Assembly: GCF_007744255.1 (NCBI RefSeq)
Contig: NZ_CP036267.1
Location: forward strand, 3,824,001-3,888,000
From: Thalassoglobus polymorphus
GTDB lineage: Bacteria > Planctomycetota > Planctomycetia > Planctomycetales > Planctomycetaceae
Direction of reading: 5' to 3'
Length of the DNA stretch: 64,000 bases
Part shown: in pieces, positions 19,801-28,739 of the stretch
Numbering within the stretch: the first letter of the stretch is position 1
Layout: each line of letters begins with the position of its first letter
The notes under the pieces: model-generated
Databases searched by the model: none
What the model was told of the DNA's origin: nothing
What the model saw: the letters and a program-made list of their open reading frames with translations, nothing else
Position numbers and translations under genes: made by a program

Positions 19801-22800
19801 CCGTCATTGATTGCCTTGAGGACAATCGCAGCGGCGTCCGGATCCATTGCTCCATCAACACTTGGGTTAATGAGTACGTTGTCCAGAGACAGCGAAGCAA
19901 ACGAGCCATTCCCATCTGCACAGACCATAACTGGTCCGGAGAGTTCTCCTCCGGTGATATCCTGAATAATCACACCACCGTTGTTCATGACAAGGTTAAT
20001 TGCACCTTCTTCGTTTCCTGGTGGTTGTGGAGGACTCAGAACAGACACATTGTTCAACGAAAGTCCGATGATCGTGTCAGATCCCATTCCGCCACCATTG
20101 GCGGTCGCACTGATTCCGAAGCCGACTCCGTCAGGAACTGCCGGGTCCGGGTGGGCGTTGTTTCCAATCGTTCCACCGTTGTGTGAATAATTAATTCCCG
20201 ATGTGATTGGCATTCCCATCATTGTGTTGTCACCCATGTTGGCGACCAGATTCACACCGTCTCCTGTGTTGCCTGTGATATCGATGTCCATCAGCGTGAG
20301 GTTGATCAATGATCCATCCCCCATCACCATGTCACCGTTCGCGACAGCTTGAATACCATGCCCAGGAAGGAACATTGGATCTGTTCCGTTGTCCTGAATC
20401 GATCCATTCCGGAGGGTCACATCGACCATGGAATCGCCATCAGCATTGACCGCAACACCTTGGCCTCCCGAGTTTTGGATCAACAAGGCATTCGCCATCG
20501 TGCCCATTGCATCGACGGTAACCATCGAGCCTGTTTCCGCATCGATGAGCAGACCAGCTTGTCCAGCTCCATCGATCGTCAATCCGTTCATCGCCTGGAA
20601 GTCGATGGTACCAGCGTTCTGAGCGTTCAGGGCAATCCCCTGTCCGCCAGTGGTGTCAACTGTCAAGAATCCAGGAGCGTCGAAGTTGATTGTTCCACCA
20701 TTAGCAAGTGCGTTGATTGCAGTGCCACCAGTGTTTTGAATTGTTGTTCCATTGGCATCAAATCCAACATCGATTGTCGATGTCCCGTTTGATGTCAGGT
20801 CGATTGCATTCATCCCCGCATCATTGACAGTGCTGCCATTGAAGTTGATGCCAGCTGTTGAGTCGGTCATCGCAACGACGATGCCATTGCCGTTCGACCA
20901 ACCGTTCACGTCACTGTTATTGAGGTTGAGTGTAAAGTCAGCAGCGTTGGTTCCGGTAACGTTAATACCGTCGCCAGCTGATCCGCCCATTCCATCAGAA
21001 TTGATGTCGCTGTTGTTGAAGGTCAGGTTGACTGTACCGGCATCGACTGTTCCGAAGACTCCGTTGTTGCCAACTGGGTCAGCAGCAGTTGAGACTGGTG
21101 AGTCGACAGCAGGACCACCCATGGTTCCAGCTGTGTAGTTGAAGATACCACCAGAAGCGACTTCGAATTCGACACCGTTGTCTCCGGCCCCGGTCGCAGT
21201 CGTTGGATCGATCGTCACGGTACCCATTGCTCCGCCCATGATCATCACAGCATCAGTTTGATCGTCAAACGCATTGAGGATCGAACCGTTTGTGATGTCG
21301 ATATCGGCAGTGGCGAAGTTCCCTCCAGTGAGGTTCACGCCATCACCCATTCCGAGAATCGCTGCGGATTGACCGGCGTTGTCGAGGTTTAAGCCTGTGT
21401 CTGAGTTGAAGATGACGTTTGCAAAGTCCTGGAAGTTGACTTCCAGTCCGTTGTTCGTTGCATCTGAGAATGTCGAATCATCAATTTGAATATTGATGTC
21501 GGTCATGGTCATGGCATCAATACCAACTGCGTCGATGTCGAAGCCGTCGTCTCCAGCTCGCAGGCCAGAGATGTTACTCATTGTGAAGTCAACATCTGCT
21601 CCAAGGAGACCCTGGATAAAGATTGCATCGGTTCCTGCATCGTTGAGTTCAACGTTTGAGAGTGTTCCGCTAACCGTTGAGTTATTTGCTCGAACCCGCA
21701 GGCCAGCAAACTCGGCATTGTTCGCTGTCACGTCGGTGAGATTCAATGTTGCTATGGAATCGGTCAGACTTCCGTTGATTCCAAATCCACCTGGAACTGT
21801 GTCATCAAAGTTGGTGTCCGAAACATTCACGTTGATGGTCGCCATGTTTGTGCCGTTGAAGACCAAACCGGTATCGCCAGAGTTCGTGAAGTTGTTTGTC
21901 CCGGTGCTGTTCAGTGTGAAGTCGATACGACTCGCAATAGCACTGAGTTGGACACCCATGTCTCCGGCGTCCATGCCGTCGACATCGGTGCCATCGATAT
22001 CAATGTATCCGCCATCCATGGCGATCACATTGATTGCGTCCGAAGTTGCATTGTTGAGGCTCACATTGTCCAGATTCACATCGAGCGTCGAACTGCCAAG
22101 TGCCAGAGTGTCTTCGGCTCGAAGCATGAGTCCGTTGTCACCGGCGTTGTTGGCGTCAACATTGGTCAGAGTCAACATTCCTGCTGATCCATCCATGTTG
22201 ACTTCAATTCCGTCACCCATTGTGGCGTCGTTGAAGGTCGAGTCTGTGATTGTTCCGACAAAAACAGAATCGTTGTTGGCATCGATGAACATGCCATCGC
22301 TACCGAGTGGTCCATTGAAATTGGTGTTGGTGAGTGTCAAGACGCCCATAGAGTTATCAAGATTCCCGTTCACCCCTCGGTCAGCAGCACCGCTGAAGTC
22401 AGCAGGAGTCATAGCTGTGCCAGCGATGTTGATGTTGATATCAGCACCGTCTGTGCCGTTGAATTGAAGACCGTCACCACCTGCTCCTGCGAAGGAACCT
22501 GTGTTGGTGAGATTTACGTCTACTCCGGTGCTCACGACGCCAGCTGAGTTCTCGGCGTTGATGAGAATTCCATGGCTGCCAGCCATGGAGCCAGAAACAT
22601 TGTCTCCGGTCAGGCTTACACCAGCAGCATCGTTGGCTTCTAGATGAATTGCATGATTGCCAGCATTATCAAACATCGCACCAGTGTTGAAATCGATGTC
22701 CGTCGCGGCATTCAGACCAGTCGACGAGAAGAGCCCATCAAGTTCCGCACCGCTGAAGTCAACAGGCATTCCGCCGGCTCCAGAGATATTGATCGCTGTC

Positions 22801-25800
22801 ACTCCGCCGTTGTTATTGACGGAATCAATTCCATCGCCTCCACCCAGCAGATTCTGACCAGCATTTGCGAATGAACCCGTATTGGTGAGTTGGAGGTTGA
22901 TCATTCCGCCATCATTGTTCAGATCAATCCCATCGTCACCGGCGTTTGATCCGGAAACCATACTTCCAACGAGTTGAGTGAGGCCCAAATCTGTACTGGT
23001 GAGATTGATTGCATCTTCACCGGCGTTGTCGAACATGGCTCCTGTTGACAAGTTGATGTCTGTCACAGTCCCATCGCCATCGGTATTAGAAACGAGTCCG
23101 TTTCGTTCTGCTCCGCTGAAGTCGATAATGCTCCCGCCGTCACCTGCCAGGTTCAGAGTGATTCTTCCACCAGCTTCGTTGAAGATGTCAATTCCATCCC
23201 CAGTTCCACCACCTGCTTGACCTGCATTTGCGAAGGAGCCAGCTTGCGTGATGTTAAGATCAATTCTTCCATCAGTGCTGCTGAGTTGAATTCCGTCATC
23301 TCCAGCACTGGCGCCTGAGATCATCGTTCCATCAAGTGTGGTAAAAGCACCAGCATCTGAACTGATGTTAATAGCGTCGATCGCAGCGTTGTCAAAGTTC
23401 GCCCCCGATACGAGATCGATATCGGTACGAGTTCCGATTCCGCTGGCTGTCGAGACCAATCCATTTCCAGTGGTCACACCGCTGAAGTCGATTGGCATTC
23501 CCATTTCGCCAGCTGCATTCAGGATGATTCGACCACCATTGTTGTTGGCGAGATCAATTCCGTCATTGCCGGCACCTGCGAACGATCCAGTGTTCGACAA
23601 GACGACACCGATCGTGGCTGTGTTGTCAGCGTCGAGGTGAATTCCATCTTCACCCGCACCAGCTCCGGAAATTCCGTCTCCAGTGACAGTCACAACAGCG
23701 TTGTTGTCGGCGATCACTTCCAGAGCATTCAACCCTGCGTTATCAAGCGGAACGTTGTCGAGAGTCAGAACACCTGTGGTTCCCATTCCATCGAAGTCGA
23801 GTGAAACTCCGTTACCACCAGCATCCGCAAAGGAGCCATTGATGAACGAACCGCTAAAGATTGACTCCATTGTGGCGTCAATATCAAGCCCGTCTCCATT
23901 TTGTGCACCTGAGAAGGATGTATCGTTGGCCACGATTGTCAGCTGTGAACCGTCATCAATGCTTCCGAAGATTCCGTCATCAAACGCATTGTCACCTGTG
24001 ATATTCGTCAACCCAAGATTGAACACGGAATTGTCCGTGAGAGTCATATCAATTGCGTTGTCGCCAGCAGCGTCACCAGAATTATCGAATGACCCATTCG
24101 TGAACATCGCAGTCGCGGTGGACATGTCGAGATCAACATTCAATCCATCGCCAGTTGAATCGGTGAAGTCACTATTGTCGACAACTGCTGTGATGTCGGC
24201 TGCATTGCGACCAACAATCGCGATTCCTGTTTCACTGTCACTGTTTTTGATGTTGTCGATATCAGCAGCAATATTTGAGTTGTCTGCTGCGATTCCAATA
24301 CCTGTTTGACCACCCATCACAACTAAGCCTGGGAATGTCATCAGATCGTTGTTGATCGTCAGAGTCAGGTCTGCAGTATCTGTGTTGTTGACCACGATTC
24401 CGCCAGCTGCTGTCGGATCAGTGATATCAAATCCGATATTGGTGATGTCTGCGGTTCCACCAATATTTGTCAGCAGAATTCCACCACCGGCGCCTGTGTT
24501 TTCAACACCGAAGATGACGTCGCGATTGATTTCGTCGATGACAGTGTCTGTGATGTCCGTACCAACGATGGCATTTCCACCAGTCGGAGCAAGCATGTTC
24601 AATCCGAGAATCTGGTTGTTGTTCGCCAGAGTAATCAGATCAGCACCAGCGTTTCCGGCGATGTACGGATTGTCGGTTGCGCCAATTGCAAAGTCTGGCA
24701 ATGGGCAAGGGAGTCCGGGGAAGTTCGCTGTTTCCAGCAAGAAGTTGTAGCCTTCTCCGAGAACAATTTGATTGTCTTCAAGAACTAGACCACCGTTCGC
24801 ATTAAGATGCGGTCCGCCGTGCTCGGTATTTCCGCTGTAAGCCAGGATGATATCAGCCGTCGGCATATTGCTGGCATCGTCAAGTTCGTTGAATCGACTT
24901 TCGAATGTCCCGTCTCCGCCAGGAGCAGCTGTGTTATCAACATGGATGAACTCAAAGGGCAATCCGTTCGCAGGATTGATAGCAATTTCTTCGCCTTGTG
25001 CGATGTACTGCAAAGTTTGGATACGTGCCTGACGTCGTGCACGATCAAACATTTGGTTGTCGAGAGTCCGATATCGAGGAGTGAAGTCGAGTGGACCATC
25101 GCCAAGTCGCAACTCACCAGTGAGGTTCACACTGGTTCCGAATCGGTCATCGTCGGTCACTGCAAGGTTCACGATTGCACTCGTGAAGTCGAGTTGAGCT
25201 CGACCACTGATTCCGGAGAAATCATTTCCTTGTTTAGCATCGAAGTAATAAGCTCCACCAAACAGCGACAGCCACTCCGCACGCGGAATGGCTGAGCCGA
25301 TTTCGAAGTCCGCCCCAAGGAGCTGTTCTTCGACAGGCTGAAGGGTGACATATGCCAGATTGGACCCGGTGAAGTGAGTCATTTCCTTAATGGGTGTCGC
25401 ATTCCCAGACTTGTTGATCCGTCGATTCCAGGGGATGTAAGCGTTGGCTGTGACCCCGAGGTAATCGCTGAGCCATTCCACTCCGACGCCCGCACCGTCG
25501 TAGTTGTTCCCTGAACCTTTTTGGTCCCAGGCGAGAAAGGCGTTGACACCGATCATCTGTGAGAAGTCCCGGATCAACCAACGATTACCAACACCGAAGT
25601 TACCTCCGACGAGGGATTTCTCGTTCTGCTCCGTCAACCAGACTTGACCTTCCATATAGAAGACTTCGTCCGGTCCGTGGAACTGCATGGGCATGAACCC
25701 ACCAGTTGCGAAGTAGTTGTCCAGAACACCTGGGCGGTCACCAAAATCACCTCTCGCGAAGATGTAACTCCGCGGAAATGCGAGTGGGACAACAGCGGAA

Positions 25801-25925
25801 TAGAGCGTTCCGCTAGCATCACCTGTGACCTGTTCGTCCGTGGTGTAACCAACCTGCCCATGAGACAGGGAAGGTATGAACAAGAGAAATAGCAATCCGT
25901 ATAGGTAGGGTTTGCGCGACGTCAT
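13851..25925 (-). CDS. Giant inverse-autotransporter-like surface protein with beta-helix repeat passenger
   Basis: A 4024-residue protein. It starts with a signal peptide (MTSRKPYLYGLLFLLFIPSL, then SHGQ). About residues 25-300 resemble the inverse autotransporter beta-barrel of intimin/invasin: alternating aromatic strands such as GGNFGVGNRWL, MIGVNAFLAWDQKGSGNN, GAGVGVEWLSDYLGVTANAY and LSLFGGAYYFD. From about residue 310 to the end runs an Asn/Asp/Gly-rich, almost Cys-free passenger built of short parallel-beta-helix-like turns (DGIDLNNDGG, TGDGLNVDLD, NNAGDNGL). The order, barrel first and passenger last, is that of type Ve secretion. An open frame goes back to 26039, but the ATG at 25925 precedes the signal peptide and has GGGG about 8 bp upstream. 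No second barrel or C-terminal sorting domain is seen. Function is probably adhesion or cell-surface structure (inference). Confidence 0.85.
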   Translation of the reverse strand: MTSRKPYLYGLLFLLFIPSLSHGQVGYTTDEQVTGDASGTLYSAVVPLAFPRSYIFARGDFGDRPGVLDNYFATGGFMPMQFHGPDEVFYMEGQVWLTEQNEKSLVGGNFGVGNRWLIRDFSQMIGVNAFLAWDQKGSGNNYDGAGVGVEWLSDYLGVTANAYIPWNRRINKSGNATPIKEMTHFTGSNLAYVTLQPVEEQLLGADFEIGSAIPRAEWLSLFGGAYYFDAKQGNDFSGISGRAQLDFTSAIVNLAVTDDDRFGTSVNLTGELRLGDGPLDFTPRYRTLDNQMFDRARRQARIQTLQYIAQGEEIAINPANGLPFEFIHVDNTAAPGGDGTFESRFNELDDASNMPTADIILAYSGNTEHGGPHLNANGGLVLEDNQIVLGEGYNFLLETANFPGLPCPLPDFAIGATDNPYIAGNAGADLITLANNNQILGLNMLAPTGGNAIVGTDITDTVIDEINRDVIFGVENTGAGGGILLTNIGGTADITNIGFDITDPTAAGGIVVNNTDTADLTLTINNDLMTFPGLVVMGGQTGIGIAADNSNIAADIDNIKNSDSETGIAIVGRNAADITAVVDNSDFTDSTGDGLNVDLDMSTATAMFTNGSFDNSGDAAGDNAIDMTLTDNSVFNLGLTNITGDNAFDDGIFGSIDDGSQLTIVANDTSFSGAQNGDGLDIDATMESIFSGSFINGSFADAGGNGVSLDFDGMGTTGVLTLDNVPLDNAGLNALEVIADNNAVVTVTGDGISGAGAGEDGIHLDADNTATIGVVLSNTGSFAGAGNDGIDLANNNGGRIILNAAGEMGMPIDFSGVTTGNGLVSTASGIGTRTDIDLVSGANFDNAAIDAINISSDAGAFTTLDGTMISGASAGDDGIQLSSTDGRIDLNITQAGSFANAGQAGGGTGDGIDIFNEAGGRITLNLAGDGGSIIDFSGAERNGLVSNTDGDGTVTDINLSTGAMFDNAGEDAINLTSTDLGLTQLVGSMVSGSNAGDDGIDLNNDGGMINLQLTNTGSFANAGQNLLGGGDGIDSVNNNGGVTAINISGAGGMPVDFSGAELDGLFSSTGLNAATDIDFNTGAMFDNAGNHAIHLEANDAAGVSLTGDNVSGSMAGSHGILINAENSAGVVSTGVDVNLTNTGSFAGAGGDGLQFNGTDGADININIAGTAMTPADFSGAADRGVNGNLDNSMGVLTLTNTNFNGPLGSDGMFIDANNDSVFVGTITDSTFNDATMGDGIEVNMDGSAGMLTLTNVDANNAGDNGLMLRAEDTLALGSSTLDVNLDNVSLNNATSDAINVIAMDGGYIDIDGTDVDGMDAGDMGVQLSAIASRIDFTLNSTGTNNFTNSGDTGLVFNGTNMATINVNVSDTNFDDTVPGGFGINGSLTDSIATLNLTDVTANNAEFAGLRVRANNSTVSGTLSNVELNDAGTDAIFIQGLLGADVDFTMSNISGLRAGDDGFDIDAVGIDAMTMTDINIQIDDSTFSDATNNGLEVNFQDFANVIFNSDTGLNLDNAGQSAAILGMGDGVNLTGGNFATADIDITNGSILNAFDDQTDAVMIMGGAMGTVTIDPTTATGAGDNGVEFEVASGGIFNYTAGTMGGPAVDSPVSTAADPVGNNGVFGTVDAGTVNLTFNNSDINSDGMGGSAGDGINVTGTNAADFTLNLNNSDVNGWSNGNGIVVAMTDSTAGINFNGSTVNDAGMNAIDLTSNGTSTIDVGFDANGTTIQNTGGTAINALANGGTINFDAPGFLTVDTTGGQGIALNAQNAGTIDFQAMNGLTIDGAGQAGLLIDAETGSMVTVDAMGTMANALLIQNSGGQGVAVNADGDSMVDVTLRNGSIQDNGTDPMFLPGHGIQAVANGDMVMGDGSLINLTLMDIDITGNTGDGVNLVANMGDNTMMGMPITSGINYSHNGGTIGNNAHPDPAVPDGVGFGISATANGGGMGSDTIIGLSLNNVSVLSPPQPPGNEEGAINLVMNNGGVIIQDITGGELSGPVMVCADGNGSFASLSLDNVLINPSVDGAMDPDAAAIVLKAINDGSVEANFSNMTGATAISGHGAQAVAFLADTGGQLNATFTNIEMNNNLLGLGTLTGPLPAGHPDEPIFTGVGFGLESVVQGLVQGSGMAASSANVTFTDVNIFDNAGANAFEVDVLDGGQLNLTVDNMTTFNNGAQAGEGEFQVNVEDAGSVATINIDGLTANDSGGKGVNLISSGGGAFDIEQLNDITANNAQEEGFNLVGALNDADGIVTLSNSSFNGAGQSMGGQDGVNINLDVVADTTLNLDTVTANNAGGLGININLDANSNPAVMNLDVNIDNVQANGAGGFDGLLVVVDELASMANSDVTITGGSSFNDSANDGINILFGGAADSTATVLIDDTTATNAMGLAGAFFGDGIYIDNTTVGGTDITDITITNNVDVSGAAQSGLEIHLATQTNPTNIMIDGLTANDTGGLGIDLNLSNITGGDSTVSIANTTANNTMMGTGGGIDINLDGVTGGTQAISLDNVSAQDAAGADGLDITVANTVATDIVDIDITGSNFDGAAMTGVDINVTGSAISNIDMTDTTANNAGLGGVDINLADAQDMSSITLSNVDAVGSMGGNGLLVDATLAMGATIDVGINGGMGGVSDFSNSFGNGVLLDITGDATNTINLAVDGLTANDNGGDGFNFAVINGETVDVKNFTNVTTNENMLNGIDLQATNGSKVEFDSIGGGSFGDITSTGNQENGMNIEVNTGAMFGPVDFAGANNLSNNSLGSANFHALNIDVRDSNSSAELSFNDLTIANTALDVGGNPLGGGINLAVQDMNASLIFNLNDSLVQRSVRSGIRLNATNGGDFEGTFTGVEILDNGVGATTRGEGFIANIQGANTTAEIVFSDVHSNNNSTGSGYLISVESEGSLDLAINDGTSGNGNANTGMIINADGMNTNLTVTSTGANVFSNNMGMDVGAPVAVTGDGGGIEISLTDQVTAGLGLSVSATGNAGDGVSIVTDNSSVDLTMLSLNGGGLAVDGNAGNGLRIDLDNLANPFDFILDDFTINNNGLSQADIRLANMSVDNIFIGDENDNGTGVSVASASGTGDGVRLSLDNMTVNNNFSIHRLSASGNVNSGHGLNIEINDSTLTNPATITESTFTSNGQAGARVLLENGSQATFQAFQTVDGVNRFTNNFEEGMLFELHDEMSSLDINNFYGNLITNNMGIGLHIIADEPLQAPNDLDMVGPSLDVVIGDSARTVNTITGNRDAAVALDMRADSTGTFSIENSILAGTLNGADAKHFGDGLAVLLSNGARLTGLELDGAGAMLNLNNNAGSGLRTNITDVSEMTNFVVLNSLIEGNQQHGISVERMVEAIYTNGVVIGGPGEGNIIRNNALNGINIVHSNSPLTLTMDLDITGNQLSNNRQDGIFVQAKSDGRVTGNITDNDITLSQVGRDGIHFQIDNDADLGSELLANEFFSIDGNFINQGALGRDGIHFDINRSVGFVAGPGNAFAHVLINDSLTRQSQIINSGRHGVTILDDSGFSNPGGPITQSRYRINDTLILNSVQDGVHVEQRTVNPQFVDSRQGGISVELTGSDGVGANGMRIVGSGNNGVDFDFRSAAVSANEAFRRTDNVSNNVLIQNARVTSSGNNGVDFFFTDSSNTGVPLQAGGANIQFGGDSADYVHASGPLPALTDSRVFVQSNTNDGIHVQIDSRGFLGTTNRTVTNTTMKGTEVLSNGGRGLFVSAQHDAMFSTTGSSTPLDTSTRSVWVIGDLADPFPSNRFNNNIMEGVIFDTQARAISQNVFTGTVATARTRNNPDVFVLVNVNRNPNSGTRVSSQHFFGDILNPNIDPSGDETRRRVTTDVEFYNNQVNSNGTSEGRDGLVFSVGTLTRMNARIQANQFDGNGGFDVNIFPVHSNELVLPTSIDVGAPNADDRIVYDPVAYMDVIFGGPLASDRNSAQSVQVLSNGTNTSAITQTGIINQADAFKATVRPVYLMGLVRFDSEWQTSFEDNQNPGSFLDLPATGLDDFINGTMATPVWPDMVFPPSP
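22509..23597 (-). repeat. Three tandem higher-order repeats (116, 121 and 126 codons) inside the giant gene
   Basis: Each unit opens with [ST]-x-x-GSFAxAG, then GDGID, NNxGG, IDFSGA, NGLxS, TDIxxxTGAMFDNAG, DAINLxS and SGxxAGDDGI. Unit starts lie at 23597, 23249 and 22886; a fourth, partial unit begins at 22508. The unit lengths differ by exactly five codons each time (348, 363, 378 bp). The DNA copies are still clearly alike, so the duplications are fairly recent compared with the rest of the passenger. Confidence 0.85.
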
Positions 25926-26356
25926 TGTCTGCCCCAAAAGCTGAGACCGTGGCCATTTCGTCGCCATCCGTAGTACGACGATTGTGCCAAGTATTGCAGG
26001 TAAATACATTCTTCCTGTTGATCCGGTAGTACCGGTCATATCAATTATCGGCAGCCGATTGTGCCGACTGGACCGGAACTGAGGATTGGAAGGCTGAAGT
26101 CAGGGATTTGCGGATTATTCGGAGAATTCCGAACCGCGGTAGGTCGATTTCACTTGAGAAAAGCCCAAGCATCGGGGCTTGTAGTGAGAAAGAAGACGAA
26201 TGGTCAAGCTTCGAATCAGTTTACGCCATTCCGAACTCGCAGACCGGCAAGTTCTGCCAAGCTGAAGGCGTTAGGGTCGCTAATTCGCAAAAAAATCTAT
26301 AAATCTGACACCCAAACGGGCGTCTGAACAGCTCGCGAATAGCTGGCCTTGAGGGA
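25926..26356. other. Promoter-side gap of the giant gene, no gene seen
   Basis: The gap lies between the giant-gene start and the end of trpE, both on the minus strand. Open frames on the plus strand (26061-26327) lack any recognisable domain. No repeat A/B copy or terminator with a clear T-run was found. It should hold the promoter of the giant gene, but I cannot assign -35/-10 boxes. Confidence 0.5.
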
Positions 26357-27841
26357 TTATTTTGAAGCCTCAGCGACGGCAATGGCTTTCAGAAGCCCCT
26401 TGGCTTTGTTGAGGGTCTCATGATATTCCTCTGAGGGAACACTATCCGCCACAATTCCTGCCCCAGCCTGGACATACGCTTTATTCCCGATCATCACCAT
26501 CGTTCGTAAAGCGATGCAGGTATCCATGTCGCCCGTGTAGTCAATATATCCGACCGCTCCGGCGTAGGGACCGCGTCGATGCTTTTCCAGCTCATCTATG
26601 ATTTCCATAGCTCGCACTTTGGGAGCCCCGGAAACTGTCCCAGCCGGCAATCCAGCGCGAAGAGCATCGAGGCAGGTCAAACCTTCTCTCAGCTGGCCTT
26701 TGACATTCGATGTGATGTGCATCACGTGGCTGTACTTCTCAACAACCATCACATCGCTCAAAGTGACGGAGTTGTATTTTGCAATTCGACCAACATCGTT
26801 TCGGGCCAGGTCCACAAGCATGACGTGTTCGGCCCGTTCCTTGGGATCAGACACTAATTCTTCAGCAAGTGCCCGGTCTTCCTCCTCTGTCTCTCCACGT
26901 TTTCGCGTGCCAGCAAGAGGACGAATGGTCGTTTCTCCATCCTCGACACGGACCATAATTTCTGGAGAACTTCCGACGAGAGTCGCCCCGGGAGTTTGCA
27001 ACAGGAACATAAACGGGCTCGGATTCACAACCCGTAATGCCCGGTAAATTTCAAGAGGTGTCGCTGTTGTTTCGACTTCGAGACGTTGACTGATAACAAC
27101 CTGAAAGATATCGCCCGCCTTGATGTATTCTTTGCAGCTTTCGACAGCTTCTTCATACTCTTCCTGAGAAAAGTTCGACTTCCACGATTGGCTCATGGGA
27201 GGATCTGGAGAGACATCAGTCAACGAAAGAATTCGCTGCGGTGACTGCAAACGTGCACAGAGATCATCAACTTGCGAACAGGCCCGGTCGTACTCAGCTC
27301 TCAGGTCTCCCGTGTCTGTGGGAACTTGAGCGACGACAAGCGTTGTTTTCTCGATATGATCGAAGATGATCATCGAATCGTAAAACGCAAACGAATAGTC
27401 CGGCAACTTCCGATCATCTTCAGGTGGATTAGGCAAATTTTCGGTGTATCGAACGACATCGTACCCGGCATAGCCAACGGCTCCCCCGACAAAACGGGGC
27501 AAATTCGGGTGCGGGGCCGATGAAAACTGGTCGATCCAGTCTCCCAAGGTGATCAGTGGGTCGTCGACGGTTTTCTTCTCGGTCTGGCCATCCCGAGTGA
27601 TTTCGACCTCATTACCGTAGGCGTCGATTCGCAGAAACGGATCACCACCTAGAAAACTGTACCTGCCGACCTTTTCTCCACCGACAACACTTTCGAAGAG
27701 AAACGATTGCCCCGACCAATTCGCTTTGCAGAATGCCGTAACGGGAGTCAATGTATCACTATAAAGCTTGCGGTACACCGGAATGAATCCAGCTTTCCCC
27801 ACTCGCTCGACAAGTTGTTCAAATGAAGGGTGGTAATGCAT
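26357..27841 (-). CDS. trpE: Anthranilate synthase component I
   Basis: Converts chorismate plus ammonia (from the TrpG amidotransferase) into anthranilate, the first committed step of tryptophan synthesis. The 494-residue length is typical. The N-terminal tryptophan-binding strand FLFESVVGG corresponds to the LLES feedback site. The chorismate-binding domain has SFMFLLQ-type sequence ([21 protein letters not shown]), [44 protein letters not shown] and the closing [18 protein letters not shown]. No trpG is present in the window. It is divergent from the mcsA-like gene, with a shared 261 bp upstream region, and lies apart from trpBA. PabB is the alternative, but the FES motif and length favour TrpE. 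Confidence 0.92.
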   Translation of the reverse strand: MHYHPSFEQLVERVGKAGFIPVYRKLYSDTLTPVTAFCKANWSGQSFLFESVVGGEKVGRYSFLGGDPFLRIDAYGNEVEITRDGQTEKKTVDDPLITLGDWIDQFSSAPHPNLPRFVGGAVGYAGYDVVRYTENLPNPPEDDRKLPDYSFAFYDSMIIFDHIEKTTLVVAQVPTDTGDLRAEYDRACSQVDDLCARLQSPQRILSLTDVSPDPPMSQSWKSNFSQEEYEEAVESCKEYIKAGDIFQVVISQRLEVETTATPLEIYRALRVVNPSPFMFLLQTPGATLVGSSPEIMVRVEDGETTIRPLAGTRKRGETEEEDRALAEELVSDPKERAEHVMLVDLARNDVGRIAKYNSVTLSDVMVVEKYSHVMHITSNVKGQLREGLTCLDALRAGLPAGTVSGAPKVRAMEIIDELEKHRRGPYAGAVGYIDYTGDMDTCIALRTMVMIGNKAYVQAGAGIVADSVPSEEYHETLNKAKGLLKAIAVAEASK

Positions 27842-28102
27842 CGTCGCTGCCTGAGAAGAAAATCTGTATCAGCATCTTATGGATTGTCGAAGGGGTGAGC
27901 GAGAGTCAGAGGCCGTTTTTCAATCGAATTGCGACCTACGTTTCTTAAACTGTCGGTCATCTGGCCTTTTCTTGATAGATCCGGTACCGATTGACTTGAT
28001 ACTCCAGCCGAATAGAATTGAGATGGGTCGCAGTGCCGAAGCTGGAATGCCATCTCCAGCTGCAGCGCGGTCTCTTCACCATCCAAAATAATTGGGACTC
28101 CG

Positions 28103-28627
28103 ATGAAAAAGTGCCTCCGCTGCAACAAGCAGGCCACTCACCATATTACGGAAATCAAAAACGGCAAAACCGTTGCACTGCACTTATGTGATCAGTGTGT
28201 GGGCGAATATCTCAACACGGTCGATGTTGGTGGAATTCCTGATGACCTGGAGGACCCACTGTCAATCGGACCGATCGGAAGTATCGCTTCGGACAGTCCC
28301 GTTGAGTCAACATCCGAGGCGTGCCCAAAATGCGGGATGACATATAAACTCTTTCGCAGCCAGGGACGTCTGGGCTGCCCGCATGACTATCAACACTTTC
28401 ATGATGAGCTGATCCCGTTACTGGAAAGCATTCATCACGGCGAAACTCAGCACGTAGGGAAAATCCCCCCAAAAGTCTCGGAAGAGAGCCGCAAGCAGTA
28501 CGAGCTGATTCGCTTGAAGAACGAACTCAAATTGGCCATCGAAGAAGAAGCCTACGAACTGGCAGCGGAATTACGTGATCAGATTCAATCTCTGAATGAA
28601 GAATCGTCTTCAGTTGAGCAAGATTAA
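28103..28627 (+). CDS. mcsA: McsA-like zinc-finger protein with UVR motif
   Basis: A 174-residue protein with two N-terminal CxxC pairs (Cys4/Cys7 and Cys29/Cys32), another cluster CPKCGMTYKLFRSQGRLGCP in the middle and a C-terminal UvrB/UvrC (UVR) helix pair (LKLAIEEEAYELAAELRDQI). This is the layout of McsA, which in Firmicutes activates the protein-arginine kinase McsB and regulates Clp-dependent stress responses. In many planctomycetes mcsA and mcsB are adjacent, but here no kinase gene follows, so either mcsB lies elsewhere or the protein acts alone. It is divergent from trpE. Confidence 0.82.
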   Translation: MKKCLRCNKQATHHITEIKNGKTVALHLCDQCVGEYLNTVDVGGIPDDLEDPLSIGPIGSIASDSPVESTSEACPKCGMTYKLFRSQGRLGCPHDYQHFHDELIPLLESIHHGETQHVGKIPPKVSEESRKQYELIRLKNELKLAIEEEAYELAAELRDQIQSLNEESSSVEQD

Positions 28628-28692
28628 CTTTTTTCAGAAGTGCTTCTCGCCAGAAGCAAACAGGGCAAAAAGCTCAACTCAAACTTATCAAC

Positions 28693-28731
28693 GCAAAAAA
28701 GGCCGAGCGGTATCTCACATCGCTCGGCCTT
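28693..28731 (-). terminator. Strong GC-rich hairpin terminator, probably ending trpBA
   Basis: Arms AAGGCCGAGCG (28699-28709) and CGCTCGGCCTT (28721-28731) pair perfectly with an 11 nt loop. On the minus strand the hairpin is followed by TTTTTT, a canonical intrinsic terminator for leftward transcription from trpA, whose stop codon is about 280 bp away. In the plus direction the same hairpin lies about 70 bp after mcsA without a proper T-run, so it may act in both directions. Confidence 0.88.
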
Positions 28732-28739
28732 CATGCATT

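Noticed and set aside
14391-25295. Many long plus-strand open frames opposite the giant gene
   Set aside because: They are antisense to a repetitive, Asn/Asp/Gly-rich coding region, which produces few stop codons on the other strand. None has a domain pattern or a ribosome binding site.
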